64,000 nucleotides of DNA. Source: an uncultured Mediterraneibacter sp. GTDB taxonomy: Bacteria > Bacillota > Clostridia > Lachnospirales > Lachnospiraceae. The notes under the pieces are model-generated. The model saw only the letters and a list, made by a program, of their open reading frames with translations. It was not told the origin of the DNA and ran no database searches. The stretch covers positions 22,361-86,360 of the forward strand of contig NZ_CAKRGI010000005.1 in assembly GCF_934330165.1 (NCBI RefSeq), in the 5' to 3' direction. The translations under genes and the position numbers were made by a program. The stretch's first letter is position 1; the number at the start of each line of letters is the position of its first letter. Of this stretch, positions 17,386 through 26,991 are shown piece after piece.

Positions 17386-20022
17386 ATGGCTAAGAAAGAA
17401 ACCGAAAAGACTGTAGAGAAGACAGTTAATACCGGATTCATTGACAATGTAGAAGCCCTTGAGGCAAAAATGAAAGAGATGCGTGAGGCACAGAAGGTAT
17501 TCGCTACTTTTACTCAGGAGCAGGTAGATAAGATCTTCTACGAAGCTGCTATGGCTGCCAACAAGGCACGTATCCCGCTTGCAAGACAGGCTGTTGAGGA
17601 GACTCAGAGAGGTATTCTCGAAGATAAGGTCATCAAGAACCATTACGCAGCAGAGTACATCTACAATGCATATAAAGATACAAAGACATGTGGCGTGATC
17701 GAGGAAGATAAAGCATACGGAATCAAGAAGATCGCAGAGCCGATCGGACTTGTTGCAGCAGTTATCCCGACAACAAACCCGACATCAACAGCAATCTTTA
17801 AGACTCTGATCTGCTTAAAGACAAGAAATGCAATCATCATCAGCCCACATCCGGCTGCGAAGGCATCTACAATTGCAGCAGCTAAGGTTGTTCTGGATGC
17901 AGCAGTTAAAGCCGGAGCTCCGGAAGGAATCATCGGATGGATCGATGCTCCGTCACTGGAACTGACAAATACAGTTATGAAAGATGCTGATATCATCCTT
18001 GCAACGGGTGGTCCTGGAATGGTTAAGGCAGCTTACTCTTCAGGAAAACCGGCACTCGGAGTTGGAGCTGGAAATACACCGGTTATCATCGACGATACAG
18101 CAGATGTAAGAATGGCAGTAAACTCTATCATTCATTCTAAGACATTTGATAATGGTATGATCTGTGCTTCAGAGCAGTCTGTAACTGTTCTTGAGAGCGT
18201 ATATGAGGAAGCTAAGAAAGAATTCCAGTACAGAGGATGCTACTTCCTGAAACCAGGAGAGGAACTTGACAAAGTTCGTAAGACAATCATCATTAATGGT
18301 GCATTGAACAGTAAGATCCCTGGAAAGTCAGCTTATGAGATCGCTAAGATGGCTGGCGTAGATGTTCCGAAGGAGACAAAGATCCTGATCGGTGAAGTTG
18401 AGTCTGTAGATATTTCAGAAGAGTTTGCACATGAAAAATTATCTCCGGTACTTGGTATGTATAAAGCTAAGACATTTGATGAGGCACTCGAGAAAGCAGC
18501 TCAGCTTGTAGCAGACGGTGGATACGGACATACATCATCTCTTTATGTTCATCCGGCTGAGACAGAGAAGATCGCTAAGCATGCAGCAGCAATGAAGACT
18601 TGCCGTGTTCTGATCAATACACCTTCTTCTCACGGTGGAATCGGAGATCTTTACAACTTCAAGATGGCTCCGTCACTGACACTTGGATGCGGTTCTTGGG
18701 GTGGAAACTCAGTTTCCGAGAACGTAGGAGTGAAACATCTTCTTAATATCAAGACAGTAGCTGAGAGGAGAGAAAATATGCTGTGGTTCAGAACACCTGA
18801 AAAGGTATACTTTAAGAAAGGTTCTATGCCGGTTGCACTGGATGAACTTGGTACAGTAATGCACAAGAAGAAAGCATTCATCGTAACAGACTCTTTCCTT
18901 TACAAGAACGGATATGTAAAACCGATCGAAGAGAAGTTAGATGAGATGGGAATCCAGCATACATGCTTCTTCGAGGTTGCTCCAGACCCGACACTGCAGT
19001 GTGCACGTAAAGGTGTTGACCAGATGAGACAGTTCGAGCCAGATACGATCATCGCTCTTGGTGGTGGATCTGCTATGGACGCTGGTAAGATCATGTGGAT
19101 CATGTACGAGCATCCGGAAGCTAATTTCGAAGACATGGCTATGGACTTCATGGATATCCGTAAGAGAGTATTTACATTCCCTAAGATGGGAGAGAAAGCT
19201 TACTTCGTAGCTATCCCGACATCTTCAGGAACAGGTTCTGAGGTAACACCATTCGCTATCATCACAGATGCAGATACAGGTGTTAAATGGCCAATAGCTG
19301 ACTATGCTCTGCTTCCGAATATGGCAATTGTAGACGTAGACAACATGATGACTCAGCCTAAGGGACTGACAAGTGCTTCAGGTATCGACGTTATGACACA
19401 TGCGATCGAGGCATATGTATCTATTATGGCTACAGACTACACAGATGGTCTTGCTATGAAGGCTGTTAAGATGGTATTTGAGAACCTCCCATCTGCTTAC
19501 GAGAACGGAGCAAATGATCCGAAGGCTCGTGAGGAAATGGCAAATGCTTCCTGTATGGCTGGTATGGCATTCGCAAATGCATTCCTTGGTGTAAACCACT
19601 CCATGGCTCATAAGCTTGGTGCTTTCCACCACCTGCCACATGGTGTAGCTAACGCAGTTATCCTGACAGAGGTTATGAGATACAATGCAGCAGAGGTTCC
19701 GACTAAGATGGGAACATTCTCACAGTATCAGTACCCACATGCACTTGCAAGATACGCAGAACTTGGACGTTTCGCAGGATGCACAGGTAAGGATGACAAA
19801 GAAGTATTTGGGAACTTCATCGCAAAACTTGAAGAGCTGAAAGAAAAGATCGGAATTAAGAAGACGATCAAAGATTATGGTATTGATGAGAAGTACTTCC
19901 TTGATACACTGGATGATATGTCAGAGCAGGCATTTAACGATCAGTGTACAGGTGCTAACCCGAGATACCCACTTATTCAGGAGATCAAAGATCTGTATCT
20001 GAAGTGCTACTATGGAAAATAA
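17386..20022 (+). CDS. adhE: Bifunctional acetaldehyde-CoA / alcohol dehydrogenase
   Basis: Reduces acetyl-CoA to acetaldehyde and then ethanol, re-oxidising two NADH in anaerobic fermentation. The 878-residue protein has an N-terminal aldehyde dehydrogenase domain (about 25-450) with catalytic Cys260 in GMICASEQS. The C-terminal iron-type alcohol dehydrogenase has ALGGGSAMDAGKI and iron-ligand region NHSMAHKLGAFHHLPHG. AdhE proteins form long spirosome filaments. An ATG 57 bases upstream is in frame, but AGGAGGA selects 17386. Monocistronic between terminators, with Rex-type operators upstream. Confidence 0.97.
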   Translation: MAKKETEKTVEKTVNTGFIDNVEALEAKMKEMREAQKVFATFTQEQVDKIFYEAAMAANKARIPLARQAVEETQRGILEDKVIKNHYAAEYIYNAYKDTKTCGVIEEDKAYGIKKIAEPIGLVAAVIPTTNPTSTAIFKTLICLKTRNAIIISPHPAAKASTIAAAKVVLDAAVKAGAPEGIIGWIDAPSLELTNTVMKDADIILATGGPGMVKAAYSSGKPALGVGAGNTPVIIDDTADVRMAVNSIIHSKTFDNGMICASEQSVTVLESVYEEAKKEFQYRGCYFLKPGEELDKVRKTIIINGALNSKIPGKSAYEIAKMAGVDVPKETKILIGEVESVDISEEFAHEKLSPVLGMYKAKTFDEALEKAAQLVADGGYGHTSSLYVHPAETEKIAKHAAAMKTCRVLINTPSSHGGIGDLYNFKMAPSLTLGCGSWGGNSVSENVGVKHLLNIKTVAERRENMLWFRTPEKVYFKKGSMPVALDELGTVMHKKKAFIVTDSFLYKNGYVKPIEEKLDEMGIQHTCFFEVAPDPTLQCARKGVDQMRQFEPDTIIALGGGSAMDAGKIMWIMYEHPEANFEDMAMDFMDIRKRVFTFPKMGEKAYFVAIPTSSGTGSEVTPFAIITDADTGVKWPIADYALLPNMAIVDVDNMMTQPKGLTSASGIDVMTHAIEAYVSIMATDYTDGLAMKAVKMVFENLPSAYENGANDPKAREEMANASCMAGMAFANAFLGVNHSMAHKLGAFHHLPHGVANAVILTEVMRYNAAEVPTKMGTFSQYQYPHALARYAELGRFAGCTGKDDKEVFGNFIAKLEELKEKIGIKKTIKDYGIDEKYFLDTLDDMSEQAFNDQCTGANPRYPLIQEIKDLYLKCYYGK

Positions 20023-20023
20023 G

Positions 20024-20040
20024 ATGACGTCAGACGTCAT
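20024..20040. repeat. Perfect palindrome after the adhE stop
   Basis: ATGACGTC and GACGTCAT flank a single A, one base after the adhE stop codon. In RNA it can form a 6-bp stem with a 5-base loop. Its role is unknown; it may protect the 3' end. Confidence 0.5.
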
Positions 20041-20091
20041 TAGGACATTCCGGAAGAACTGTCAGAATTGAATAGAATGAATTAAATCCCA

Positions 20092-20135
20092 CAACGGTAT
20101 ATCAAGCTGAAAATGCAAGATATACCGTTGTTTTT
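20092..20135 (+). terminator. Terminator of adhE
   Basis: A perfect 11-bp stem, CAACGGTATAT (20092-20102) with ATATACCGTTG (20120-20130), followed by TTTTT. The next 180 bases up to the following promoter hold no recognisable feature. Confidence 0.85.
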
Positions 20136-20320
20136 GTTGTGGGGGATAGGAAGAAGACACAGGACCTCTTTTTGCAGTAATAAGAAAAATCCAATATGCC
20201 CGCAGTCCATATAAAGACAGGTATGTATAAAGGATAAAACAATAATGAGTGTTAAAAAAATAACAATATAAAAGAGAATAAAAAAATCGTTAAAAACTGC
20301 ACAAAGTTGTCCTGAAGGGG

Positions 20321-20349
20321 TTACATTTTAAAAAATTATAGGTTATAAT
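20321..20349 (+). promoter_or_regulatory. Promoter of the APH-family kinase gene
   Basis: TTACAT (20321-20326) and TATAAT (20344-20349), 17-base spacer, about 55 bases before the start codon. Confidence 0.6.
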
Positions 20350-20405
20350 GTAGTCATCAAAAGGAAAGCAGCAAAAAGCTGACGAACAACAAGGAGGGCT
20401 ACATC

Positions 20406-21161
20406 ATGAAATTAGAAGAAAAAAATATCATCGTAAAGCGTCCATATAAGACAGTATATAAGTGTGACGACAGTATCGTAAAAGTATTTGCAGAGACTCA
20501 TCCAAAGTCAGATGTATTTAATGAGGCATTGAATACGGCACGTGTGGAAGAGGCAGGACTGGATATTCCAAAGGTAAAAGAAGTAGCCCAGATCGATGGT
20601 AAATGGGCAATCGTGATTGAATATAAAGAAGGCAAGACCCTGGAAGAAATGATGGAATCCGATAAGAAGAATCTTGCAAAATATATGGATGATTTCGTAG
20701 CATTGCAGCTCGAAGTACAGAGTAAGCACGCTCCATTACTGAAAGGCATGAAAGATAAACTGGCACGTCAGATTAACGGACTGAAAGACCTGGATGCTAC
20801 AACCCGTTATGAATTGATGACACGTCTTGAGAGTATGCCGAAGCATAATAAGATCTGCCACGGTGATTTCAATCCAAGTAACGTAATCGTAGGAAAGAAT
20901 GGAAAGATGACAGTTGTTGACTGGGCACATGCTACTCAGGGAAATGCAAGTGCAGATGCAGCGATGACTTATCTCTTATTTGCATTGAAAGATCAGGAAG
21001 TTGCAGATTTGTATCTTAATACATTCTGCAAGAAGAGCGATACAGCAAAGCAGTATGTACAGCAGTGGCTTCCAATCGTAGCAGCAGCACAGCTTTCAAA
21101 AGATAATGAACTGGAAAAAGATTTCCTTATGAAATGGATCGACGTTATAGATTATCAGTAG
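20406..21161 (+). CDS. APH-family small-molecule kinase
   Basis: A 251-residue protein of the aminoglycoside/choline phosphotransferase fold. The catalytic loop HGDFNPSNV lies near residue 158 and the metal-binding VVDWAHA near 180. An N-lobe segment, KWAIVIEYKEGKTLEEMM, carries the usual hinge. The substrate cannot be told from sequence; a metabolic kinase is as likely as antibiotic resistance. ACAAGGAGGG precedes the start. It is monocistronic and converges on the hydrolase gene that follows. Confidence 0.75.
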   Translation: MKLEEKNIIVKRPYKTVYKCDDSIVKVFAETHPKSDVFNEALNTARVEEAGLDIPKVKEVAQIDGKWAIVIEYKEGKTLEEMMESDKKNLAKYMDDFVALQLEVQSKHAPLLKGMKDKLARQINGLKDLDATTRYELMTRLESMPKHNKICHGDFNPSNVIVGKNGKMTVVDWAHATQGNASADAAMTYLLFALKDQEVADLYLNTFCKKSDTAKQYVQQWLPIVAAAQLSKDNELEKDFLMKWIDVIDYQ

Positions 21162-21198
21162 AATAAGATTATTTTTGTCATTACATTTTATCCTTCTA

Positions 21199-21283
21199 AA
21201 AAAGAACCGGGATTTGAACCGCTCCTAAAGGTCAGACCTAAAATCTAACGATTGGGAGTCGGGGTGATCCCGGTTCTTTCTAT
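21199..21283. terminator. Bidirectional terminator between convergent genes
   Basis: AAAGAACCGGGAT and ATCCCGGTTCTTT form a perfect 13-bp outer stem with A-runs before and T-rich sequence after, serving both the kinase (+) and hydrolase (-). The long loop has an inner AGGT/ACCT hairpin and CTCC/GGAG pairing. Read on the minus strand it contains GGTTCAAATCCC, like a tRNA T-arm. Confidence 0.75.
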
Positions 21284-21286
21284 TTA

Positions 21287-22387
21287 TTACCAGCTTGTAA
21301 AGAAGACATTGTCACCAATAACGACACCGGATCTGCTGGTAGATGGTGCGTAAAGGAAAAAGTAACAATTCGATACGGACGCCAGTCTTGAACCATTGAT
21401 GGCATCCTGGGCAACCTGTCTGGAAAGAGTGCCGGGTCCCTGGGAAAGTACACGCTTCAGACTTCCTGTCCATACCGGTGCAAACTGTCCTTTTGCATAG
21501 ACAACACCAGAAATACTGTTCGGGAAACGACTGCTTTCCACACGGTTCATGATCACGGTTGCAACTGCGAGCATGGATTCATAATTATAATGAGCCTCAC
21601 ATTGGATAATCGCTGCAAGTAAGGTAAGATCATCTGCGGAAACCGTCGTACCACCGGTCGTGATCGTACCACCGCCGGTACCGTCTACCTGTCCGGCATT
21701 GTCCTTTTTAGCGGCTGCCGCTGCTTCAGCCGCAGCTCTCTGTCGTGCTTCTTCAGCAAGGCGTGCGGCCTCTTCCTCTTTTGCCTTTTTCAGTTTGGCA
21801 TTGACAGTGTCCAGGTCGGTAGAAGTAGCAACTGCTTTTGCCTGAAGCTCTGTCTGCTTGGATTTTAACTGTTCACTCAGAGACTGCATGGAAGCCTGCT
21901 GGTTTTCCAGATCTTCCTTCTGATCTGCAATTTCCTGGTGGACATCCTGAAGCTGGGTCAGAGCCTGCCGGTCGTAATCACTGAGATTTTCAATAAAATC
22001 AGCTTTGTTCAGAAAGTCAGTCATATTTTTGGCTGAAAAAAGCATCTCCAGAAGTGATGCATTCCCGTTCTCATACATATATTTGATACGGGTCTTCATA
22101 TCTTCATACTGCTTATTCTCTTTTTCCTCGGCATCAAGCAGATCGTCCTGCGTCTTGTCTATACTACTGTTGAGGATCTCAATCTGCATCTCAGTATCAG
22201 AAATCTGGTTGCTCAAATCCAGAATATCCTGGTTGATCCCTGCAAGTTCACTTTCAAGGGCGGAGGTTTGGTTTTCCAGACTCTCAATACTGTCTGTGGC
22301 ATGAACCGGAAGAACAGAAAGAGTTAATGCAAAGGTGCAAAGGAGAGCAGCTCCCGTACGCATCCTGCGATTTTTATAGATTTCCAT
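21287..22387 (-). CDS. Secreted coiled-coil protein with SleB-type cell wall hydrolase domain
   Basis: 366 residues: a signal peptide (about 1-31, ending PVHA), a long coiled coil (about 32-215) like PcsB/FtsX-partner proteins, an alanine/glycine-rich linker, and a C-terminal Hydrolase_2 (SleB) domain (about 250-366). That domain has IIQCEAHYNYESMLAVATVIMNRV, where the Glu is the expected catalytic acid. The coiled coil suggests controlled activity, perhaps in separation or sporulation. Ribosome-binding GAAAGGA lies before the ATG. Confidence 0.85.
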   Translation of the reverse strand: MEIYKNRRMRTGAALLCTFALTLSVLPVHATDSIESLENQTSALESELAGINQDILDLSNQISDTEMQIEILNSSIDKTQDDLLDAEEKENKQYEDMKTRIKYMYENGNASLLEMLFSAKNMTDFLNKADFIENLSDYDRQALTQLQDVHQEIADQKEDLENQQASMQSLSEQLKSKQTELQAKAVATSTDLDTVNAKLKKAKEEEAARLAEEARQRAAAEAAAAAKKDNAGQVDGTGGGTITTGGTTVSADDLTLLAAIIQCEAHYNYESMLAVATVIMNRVESSRFPNSISGVVYAKGQFAPVWTGSLKRVLSQGPGTLSRQVAQDAINGSRLASVSNCYFFLYAPSTSRSGVVIGDNVFFTSW

Positions 22388-22434
22388 AATCTCGAATCCT
22401 TTCTATATAACGACATTTAATTTGCCGAGTACCT

Positions 22435-22463
22435 ATTATACAATAAATTGCATTATAAGGCAA
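22435..22463 (-). promoter_or_regulatory. Promoter of the SleB-domain gene
   Basis: On the minus strand TTGCCT (22458-22463) and TATAAT (22435-22440) are separated by 17 bases, about 48 bases before the start codon. Confidence 0.7.
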
Positions 22464-22567
22464 ACTCTGTTAGAATTATTTTAGAAATAATTTACAAGAT
22501 ATACTTAATATATTTAAAAGATTCGTAATAAATAGAATTATAATAAATCAGGAGGAGCAGGAAAAGC

Positions 22568-23410
22568 GTGCAAAAGATTAAAATGATCGGACTTGATCTG
22601 GATGGTACATTATTGAACGATAAAAAAGAACTGACACCTTATACAAGGCAGGTGCTGGAACAGGCGATCCAGCAGGGCGTTGAGGTTCTTGTTGCAACAG
22701 GACGCCCGTGGATGGGAGTGCCGGAGTTCCTGAAAAGTTTTCCGGGAATGGATTATGCACTGACATCGAATGGAGCAAGGATTGTCCGTACGCAGGATGG
22801 GAGTGTTCTTATGGAGCAGCTCCTGAGTCAGGATAAGGCGAAAAAGATATTGGAAATCTGTGCGAAATATGATACCCTACAAGAGGTATATTTTGATGGT
22901 CAGGGATATGCAGAAGCAGAAAAGCTGCTTTGCGTGGAACGATATCATCATAATCCGAATATGTGGGAATATACAAGAACAACCCGTATTCCGACAGAAG
23001 ATATTTTTGACCTGATCGACCGGGAATCCCGCAGTCTGGATAAAGTGCAGGCGTTGTTTGCTGATCTGGATGAACGGGCAAGGGCGTGGAAAGAACTGGA
23101 GTCACTGAAAGAAGTGGAGATTGTCGGTTCATTAAAATATAATATAGAAGTAAATGCAGCCGGAGTGAATAAGGGAACCGGTCTGGTGGAACTGGGAAAG
23201 AGGCTTGGGATTGAAAGAGAAGAGATCATGGCGTTTGGTGATGGCGATAATGATGAATTGATGCTGAGGGAAGCCGGTTTTGGAGTGGCGATGGCGAATG
23301 CCGAAGAGAAAGTAAAGGCAGCGGCAGATTATATTACAGGAAGTAATGAAGAAGATGGAGTAGCGAAGGCAATCGAACGGTTTGTACTAGAAGGAGGAGA
23401 AGTATGTTAG
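22568..23410 (+). CDS. Cof-type HAD-IIB family phosphatase
   Basis: A 280-residue haloacid-dehalogenase hydrolase with [10 protein letters not shown] (nucleophile Asp), the VATGRP motif near residue 45, and the acidic [14 protein letters not shown] motif near 223. Such proteins dephosphorylate sugar phosphates or cofactors such as pyridoxal phosphate or FMN; the substrate is not predictable. It starts at GTG after AGGAGGAG and overlaps uppP by 7 bases. Confidence 0.85.
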   Translation: MQKIKMIGLDLDGTLLNDKKELTPYTRQVLEQAIQQGVEVLVATGRPWMGVPEFLKSFPGMDYALTSNGARIVRTQDGSVLMEQLLSQDKAKKILEICAKYDTLQEVYFDGQGYAEAEKLLCVERYHHNPNMWEYTRTTRIPTEDIFDLIDRESRSLDKVQALFADLDERARAWKELESLKEVEIVGSLKYNIEVNAAGVNKGTGLVELGKRLGIEREEIMAFGDGDNDELMLREAGFGVAMANAEEKVKAAADYITGSNEEDGVAKAIERFVLEGGEVC

Positions 23411-24228
23411 AGGCATTAAAAGTAATTATTCTTGGTATTGTGCAGGGAATCACGGAGTGGCTTCCGATCAGCAGTACCGGGCATCTGATCCTGGTGGAAG
23501 AGCTGATCAAGCTCAAGCAGAATGATGCGTTCAAAAATATGTTCAATGTAGTGATCCAGTTTGGATCGATCATGGCAGTAGTGGTGATTTATTTCCATAA
23601 GCTGAATCCATTTTCACCAACGAAGACGCAGAAGCAGAAGATGATGACGATCCAGTTGTGGATTAAAGTGATTATTGGAACGCTCCCGGCGATGATCGTG
23701 GGACTGTTATTGAATGACTGGATAGAGGCGAAGATGAGCAATGCGTATGTGGTTGCATTTATGCTGATCCTGTATGGTATTTTATTCATTATCATAGAGA
23801 ATATTAATGCAAAGAGGGAACCGAGGGTGACAAAGCTGTCCCAGTTGTCTGTTCCGACAGTTCTTCTGATCGGAGTCTTCCAGATGATGGCGATGATCCC
23901 CGGAACATCCAGGTCAGGAGCAACGATCGTAGGTGCTTTGGCACTGGGAGTATCCCGTGGAGTAGCAGCAGAATTTACATTCTTCCTTGCAATTCCGGTT
24001 ATGTTCGGTGCAAGTGCATTGAAATTGTTCAAGTTTGGACTCGCATTCACACCAATGCAGGTATTTTTATTGCTGCTTGGAATGCTTGTATCATTTGGAG
24101 TGTCGATTATTGCGATCAAGTTCCTGATGAAGTATATCAGAAACCATGATTTCAAAGTATTTGGATATTACCGGATCGTGCTTGGAATCATTGTATTCCT
24201 TTACTTTGGAATTTTAGCATTACTGTAA
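23404..24228 (+). CDS. uppP: Undecaprenyl-diphosphatase (BacA family)
   Basis: Integral membrane enzyme that recycles undecaprenyl diphosphate for peptidoglycan and teichoic polymer export; higher dosage gives bacitracin tolerance. The 274 residues carry the two active-site motifs [16 protein letters not shown] (about 17-32) and [10 protein letters not shown] (about 165-174). It overlaps the HAD gene by 7 bases and is led by AGGAGGAG. Confidence 0.96.
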   Translation: MLEALKVIILGIVQGITEWLPISSTGHLILVEELIKLKQNDAFKNMFNVVIQFGSIMAVVVIYFHKLNPFSPTKTQKQKMMTIQLWIKVIIGTLPAMIVGLLLNDWIEAKMSNAYVVAFMLILYGILFIIIENINAKREPRVTKLSQLSVPTVLLIGVFQMMAMIPGTSRSGATIVGALALGVSRGVAAEFTFFLAIPVMFGASALKLFKFGLAFTPMQVFLLLLGMLVSFGVSIIAIKFLMKYIRNHDFKVFGYYRIVLGIIVFLYFGILALL

Positions 24229-24272
24229 TACATAAAAGTAGAGTAGAGAACAGAAAATGTAGGGCGATTTAC

Positions 24273-24300
24273 TTGCATTATGTGAAAAGTATGTTAAAAT
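24273..24300 (+). promoter_or_regulatory. Promoter of the amino-acid ABC operon
   Basis: TTGCAT (24273-24278) and TAAAAT (24295-24300), 16-base spacer, about 60 bases upstream of the binding-protein gene. Confidence 0.55.
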
Positions 24301-24360
24301 TATTAAGATAATCTGTATGTTTATGCAGAAAAGTAATGGATAGATCAGGAGGAAAGAGAC

Positions 24361-25209
24361 ATGAAAAAATTATTAGCAGTATGTCTGTCAGCAGCACTTG
24401 CAGCCAGTATGCTGGTTGGATGCGGCGGAAAAAATGAAAAAGTGACTGCAAAAGTAATCGATATCGACCTTACGAATGAAGAGTATGCATTTGGTGTTGA
24501 TAAAGAGCAGCCGGAACTTCTTGACGAAGTCAATGATTTTATTGCATCGATTAAAGAGGACGGTACACTGGATGAAATCTGTAATAAGTATTTCTCAGAT
24601 GGAGAGCCGGAGGCAGTAAAGTCAGCAAAGCTTGATACGACAAAGGATCAGCTCGTTGTTGCAACAAATGCAGCATTTGAGCCTTTCGAGTATACAAAGG
24701 GTGAAGATTATTATGGAATCGATATGGAGATCGCATCCCTTCTTGCAGAGAAGCTTGGAAAAGAACTTGTGATCGAGAATATGGATTTTGATGCAGTTTG
24801 TCTGTCTGTAAGTCAGCAGAAGTGTGATATTGCAATGGCAGGTCTTACGATCAATGAAGAGAGAGAAAAGTATGTAACCTTTACAGATTCTTACTATTCG
24901 GCATCCCAGCGTCTGATCGTACCAAGCAACGATACAGCATTCGATGACTGCAAGAGTGCAGATGATGTGGCAGCGAAGCTTGCAGAACTGAAAGATTCTG
25001 ATAAGATCGGTGTTCAGCAGGGAACGACAGGACAGTATTATGTTGAGGGAAGCGAAGACTGGGATTTCCCGGGACTTCCGGCAAAATGCGTAACTTATAA
25101 GAGTGGTTCTCTGGCAGTACAGGATATGCTCAATGGAAATATCAATTATGTTATCATTGATGCCGCTCCTGCATCCGCAATCACAACAGCGATCAACGAG
25201 GTTCAGTAG
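24361..25209 (+). CDS. Amino-acid ABC transporter binding lipoprotein, apparently circularly permuted
   Basis: A 282-residue lipoprotein: signal peptide with lipobox LVGC and lipidated Cys21. Residues about 40-78 (EEYAFGVDKEQPELLDEVN to EICNKYF) look like the usual C-terminal end of an SBP_bac_3 domain. Residues about 97 onward (LVVATNAAFEPFEY, YYGIDMEIASLLAEKLGK) look like its usual N-terminal start. The protein ends at VIIDAAPASAI with no second copy of the tail. So the domain seems permuted, not duplicated. It is the first gene of a binding protein-permease-ATPase operon. Confidence 0.88.
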   Translation: MKKLLAVCLSAALAASMLVGCGGKNEKVTAKVIDIDLTNEEYAFGVDKEQPELLDEVNDFIASIKEDGTLDEICNKYFSDGEPEAVKSAKLDTTKDQLVVATNAAFEPFEYTKGEDYYGIDMEIASLLAEKLGKELVIENMDFDAVCLSVSQQKCDIAMAGLTINEEREKYVTFTDSYYSASQRLIVPSNDTAFDDCKSADDVAAKLAELKDSDKIGVQQGTTGQYYVEGSEDWDFPGLPAKCVTYKSGSLAVQDMLNGNINYVIIDAAPASAITTAINEVQ

Positions 25210-25273
25210 GATCAGGGAAACGGGACAGTGATCTGCCACAGTGCAGTACTGTTGAAGGAAAGAGAAGAGAAAG

Positions 25274-25313
25274 GGAAATGCAGGCAACGTATGCTGCGGC
25301 ATTTTCCTTTTTT
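25274..25313 (+). terminator. Partial terminator between binding protein and permease genes
   Basis: GGAAATGC (25274-25281) pairs with GCATTTTCC (25299-25307, one bulge) followed by TTTTTT. Such read-through terminators commonly give more binding protein than membrane components. Confidence 0.7.
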
Positions 25314-25327
25314 AAGAAAGGAAACTT

Positions 25328-26038
25328 ATGGGCAATTTCAGTCAGAAAGTAGATAAATTTATAGAAATTTTTCTGGATCAGAACGGCTATGTAAAAGTAC
25401 TGCAGGGTTTGCAGAATACATTGATGATCGCAATCTGCGGTCTTATTATCGGTATTGTGATCGGAACTCTGATCGCAACGGTAAGGGTGATCCCGAAATA
25501 CAAGACACTGCCAAAGGTGCTGAATCATATCTGTAGTTTTTATGTGGCACTTTTCAGAGGGACACCTATGGTAGTACAGCTGCTGGTGTTTTATTATGTA
25601 TTGCTTCCGATCATTGGAGTAAAAATTACCGGTGTGCAGGTCGCAATGGTTGTATTTGGCCTGAACAGCGGAGCTTATATTTCAGAGATCATGCGAAGTG
25701 GTATTCAGTCAGTAGATCCAGGACAGATGGAGGCAGGACGTGCCGTGGGTCTGAGTTTTGGGACAAGTATGACAAAGATCGTTATTCCACAGGCTGTTAA
25801 GAATATTCTTCCGACCCTTGGAAATGAGTTTATTTCGCTTGTAAAAGAGACTTCTGTTGTCAGTTTCGTCGGAGCAGCAGATCTTTATGTTGCGTTTAAT
25901 TATATCGGAAGTAACAGTTATGAATTTATGGTACCTTATCTTGTGATGGCATTGATCTATATTGCACTTGTACTGATCATAACGCTGCTTGTAAAAATCT
26001 TGGAAAGGAGCCTGAAGAAGAGTGATAGACGTAATTAA
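25328..26038 (+). CDS. Amino-acid ABC transporter permease
   Basis: A 236-residue HisM/GlnP-type permease with several hydrophobic segments. The EAA loop reads [30 protein letters not shown] at about 138-167, the ATPase contact. An N-terminal hydrophobic segment begins [32 protein letters not shown] precedes the start. The 3' end overlaps the ATPase gene by 17 bases. Confidence 0.94.
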   Translation: MGNFSQKVDKFIEIFLDQNGYVKVLQGLQNTLMIAICGLIIGIVIGTLIATVRVIPKYKTLPKVLNHICSFYVALFRGTPMVVQLLVFYYVLLPIIGVKITGVQVAMVVFGLNSGAYISEIMRSGIQSVDPGQMEAGRAVGLSFGTSMTKIVIPQAVKNILPTLGNEFISLVKETSVVSFVGAADLYVAFNYIGSNSYEFMVPYLVMALIYIALVLIITLLVKILERSLKKSDRRN

Positions 26039-26852
26039 TCTTAGAAAAAGCTTCGGGGACAAAGAGATCCTGAAGGGAATTAATGTCACGATCAACAAAG
26101 GTGATATCGTTGCTGTACTCGGACCATCCGGCTCCGGTAAGAGTACTTTCCTGCGGTGCTTAAACTGTATGGAAGATCCGACAGGCGGAAGTATCATCTT
26201 TAACGGTGTAGATATTGCAGATATGAAAGTAGATATTAATGTTCATCGCCGCCATATGGGAATGGTATTCCAGCATTTCAATCTTTTTAATAATAAGACG
26301 GTTCTGCAGAATGTGATGATGGCACCGGAATATCTGCAGTGCAGGGATCTGAAGAAAGCAAAGAGAGTAAATCGCAGGATTCAGTTTAAAAATGTTTTCA
26401 GAGGAAAAGATAAGAAAGAAGCTCTTATTCCGATCACTACGACAAAGGAAAAGATCAAAAAAGAAGTCAGGGAAAATGCCATGAAGCTTCTTGCCAGGAT
26501 CGGACTGGAGGATAAGGCAGATGTCTATCCGTCCACTTTATCAGGCGGTCAGAAGCAGAGAGTTGCGATTATCCGCTCTCTTGCAATGAACCCGGATGTG
26601 ATTCTTTTTGATGAGCCGACTTCTGCACTTGATCCGGAGATGGTTGGAGAAGTTCTGGAACTGATGAAAGAGCTGGCACAGGAAGGCATGACGATGGTGG
26701 TTGTAACCCATGAGATGGGGTTTGCGAGAGAAGTTGCATCAAGGGTTCTTTTCATGGATGACGGTCAGATTAAAGAAGAAGCCGATCCGCAGGAGTTTTT
26801 TGAACATCCAAAGGATGCACGACTGAAAGAATTTCTTTCAAAAATTTTATAG
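26022..26852 (+). CDS. Amino-acid ABC transporter ATPase with an unusual insertion
   Basis: A 276-residue GlnQ/HisP-type ATPase. Walker [10 protein letters not shown] is at 34-42, the Q-loop in VFQHFNLF near 83-89, signature LSGGQ at 173-177, and Walker B ILFDEP near 197. Between the Q-loop and signature a basic stretch (about 104-140, with [20 protein letters not shown]) is inserted, making it some 30-35 residues longer than relatives. It starts at a GTG inside the permease gene. Confidence 0.92.
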   Translation: MIDVINLRKSFGDKEILKGINVTINKGDIVAVLGPSGSGKSTFLRCLNCMEDPTGGSIIFNGVDIADMKVDINVHRRHMGMVFQHFNLFNNKTVLQNVMMAPEYLQCRDLKKAKRVNRRIQFKNVFRGKDKKEALIPITTTKEKIKKEVRENAMKLLARIGLEDKADVYPSTLSGGQKQRVAIIRSLAMNPDVILFDEPTSALDPEMVGEVLELMKELAQEGMTMVVVTHEMGFAREVASRVLFMDDGQIKEEADPQEFFEHPKDARLKEFLSKIL

Positions 26853-26862
26853 AAAATGATAA

Positions 26863-26903
26863 AATATCTGTTCTGTGATATAATACGGAGCAGATATTTT
26901 TTG
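26863..26903 (+). terminator. Terminator of the ABC operon
   Basis: AAATATCTG (26863-26871) pairs with CAGATATTT (26892-26900), followed by a T-run. Confidence 0.75.
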
Positions 26904-26991
26904 TTGCCGGATATATAACGGAAAGTGTCAAAGTTTTGAGCTGCCAGACATACGAAAAATTCAGAGGATCTTTTTCAGTAAGGAGAATAAA

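Noticed and set aside
20406..21161. Aminoglycoside-resistance gene
   Set aside because: Only the general phosphotransferase fold is visible, with no specific resistance-family signature and no mobile context.
21199..21283. Possible tRNA on the minus strand, with 7-bp acceptor-like ends and a GGTTCAAATCCC T-arm-like stretch
   Set aside because: The T-loop-like sequence sits directly against the acceptor strand, so no 5-bp T-stem can form, and there is no normal D-arm or anticodon loop. The perfect outer stem with A/T-runs between convergent genes fits a bidirectional terminator better.
24361..25209. Binding-protein gene read as a frameshifted or truncated version of a normal gene
   Set aside because: The frame is open throughout, the signal peptide and ribosome-binding site are intact, and the bases after the stop encode no missing tail in any frame. 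Permutation explains the order better.
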